Assembly: GCA_031282385.1 (NCBI GenBank)
Contig: JAITDV010000091.1
Span: 1 to 5,748, forward strand
DNA from: Planctomycetaceae bacterium
GTDB lineage: Bacteria > Planctomycetota > Planctomycetia > Pirellulales > Thermoguttaceae
Direction: 5' to 3'
DNA: 5,748 bases
Below the pieces are notes generated by a model. It had not been told where the DNA came from, ran no database searches, and saw only the letters and a list, made by a program, of their open reading frames with translations. Positions within the stretch are counted from its first letter, which is position 1; every line of letters begins with the position of its first letter. The translations under genes were made by a program, and so were the position numbers. Positions 5,126 through 5,748 of the stretch are shown here, in pieces.

Positions 5126-5748
5126 ATAAATAATTCGCAAGAGTAAACCGATTCAGTTTCGTTGATCCGTTGTTCCGCATAACTAATATATTCAGGATGA
5201 ATTTCGATTCCGATATAGTTACGTTTTAACCGTTTAGCAACAACCGCAGTGGTTCCTGAACCTAAAAATGGATCTAACACAACGTCATCTTCTTTCGTGA
5301 GAAGTTTAATAATTTCCTGTATAACAAATTCGGGATACACTGCCGGATGAATATTTCCCTTTATGGATTCAACCGTACTTTCAATAACATCACGCCGTAT
5401 CGAATTACCATAAATTTTAATTATCGTAAAACCTTTTGTATTAATTTGTGTCAACCGTCCGCCTGCTTGTCCGCCATAAGGTAAAGCGTGAATACCTTTA
5501 ATTTTCATACGAAAACTATCAAGTAATCCTTTTTTAACGTCCATAACGACTTCTTCTAATTCTTTTCTTGCAAGTTTTTTTTGATCAAGCGATAAATCAG
5601 AATTGTCGATTAAATCATAATATTTTTTACCAAGTTCGTTACTTGGTTTCTTTTTATTTCCATTGCAATATTTGTCCCGATATTCCAAAAACGCTTCTCG
5701 ATTAAAATAGTAATCGTTTGATTTGGCAAAAATAAAAAACGGTTCCGT
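5122..5748 (-). CDS. Beta-class amino-methyltransferase (N6-adenine or N4-cytosine), N-terminus cut by window edge
   Basis: The last 208 residues of a DNA methyltransferase are present; the frame runs open off the right edge, so no start is given. The visible part begins with TEPFFIFAKSNDYYF, typical of the stretch downstream of the catalytic motif IV in this family. A likely target recognition region of about 100 residues follows, then motif X NIHPAVYPE at about 132-140, motif I DPFLGSGTT at 159-167 for S-adenosylmethionine binding, and motif II IGIEIHPEY at 179-187. This order, with motif I near the C-terminus, marks the beta class. The catalytic (S/D)PPY motif should lie just beyond the edge. 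Whether adenine or cytosine is modified cannot be decided without it. Its TGA overlaps the endonuclease ATG, so the pair forms one restriction-modification operon with methyltransferase first. Confidence 0.5.
   Translation of the reverse strand, partial: TEPFFIFAKSNDYYFNREAFLEYRDKYCNGNKKKPSNELGKKYYDLIDNSDLSLDQKKLARKELEEVVMDVKKGLLDSFRMKIKGIHALPYGGQAGGRLTQINTKGFTIIKIYGNSIRRDVIESTVESIKGNIHPAVYPEFVIQEIIKLLTKEDDVVLDPFLGSGTTAVVAKRLKRNYIGIEIHPEYISYAEQRINETESVYSCELFI

Noticed and set aside
1..5748. CRISPR array, tRNA or rRNA gene, insertion sequence or integrase
   Set aside because: I found no regularly spaced short repeats, no tRNA-like or rRNA stretch, and no transposase or recombinase motifs in any supported reading frame. 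The tandem thrS ends are the only longer repeats I see.

Overview
This is a 5.7 kb piece of a low-G+C bacterial chromosome. All genes that I can support are on the minus strand, so the biological order is right to left. No marker gene fixes the taxon. The best clue is a pair of broken threonyl-tRNA synthetase (thrS) tails, which are bacterial in type but which I cannot place in a phylum. They look more G+C-rich than the genes around them.

The window is a defence island with a modular build. Read 5' to 3' on the minus strand it holds: (1) restriction-modification module 1, a beta-class amino-methyltransferase cut by the right edge (5748-5122), overlapping by ATGA a probable PD-(D/E)XK restriction endonuclease (5125-3983); (2) a 3'-terminal fragment of thrS (3918-3601); (3) restriction-modification module 2, a smaller PD-(D/E)XK endonuclease (3469-2801) overlapping by 8 bp a gamma-class N6-adenine methyltransferase (2808-1240), with its own extended -10 promoter; (4) a second, shorter and more decayed 3'-terminal fragment of thrS (1213-977); (5) a leader of about 210 bp with three small palindromes and a strong ribosome binding site; (6) a DUF262 (GmrSD/ParB-like nuclease family) gene cut by the left edge (763-1).

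The two methyltransferases should protect host DNA at two different sites while the paired endonucleases cut unmodified invading DNA. The DUF262 protein may add a further, modification-dependent or abortive layer.

The most interesting feature is the architecture. Each two-gene restriction module is followed within about 30-65 bp by a thrS 3' end in the same orientation. Each thrS fragment stops at or close to the ancestral stop codon, and the next module begins there. The two fragments are about 85% identical by hand alignment. Many differences are silent, yet they share one 50-bp block without a single mismatch. This fits repeated capture of defence modules at the 3' end of thrS, with each event displacing an older tail downstream. 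It predicts an intact thrS upstream of module 1, beyond the right edge.
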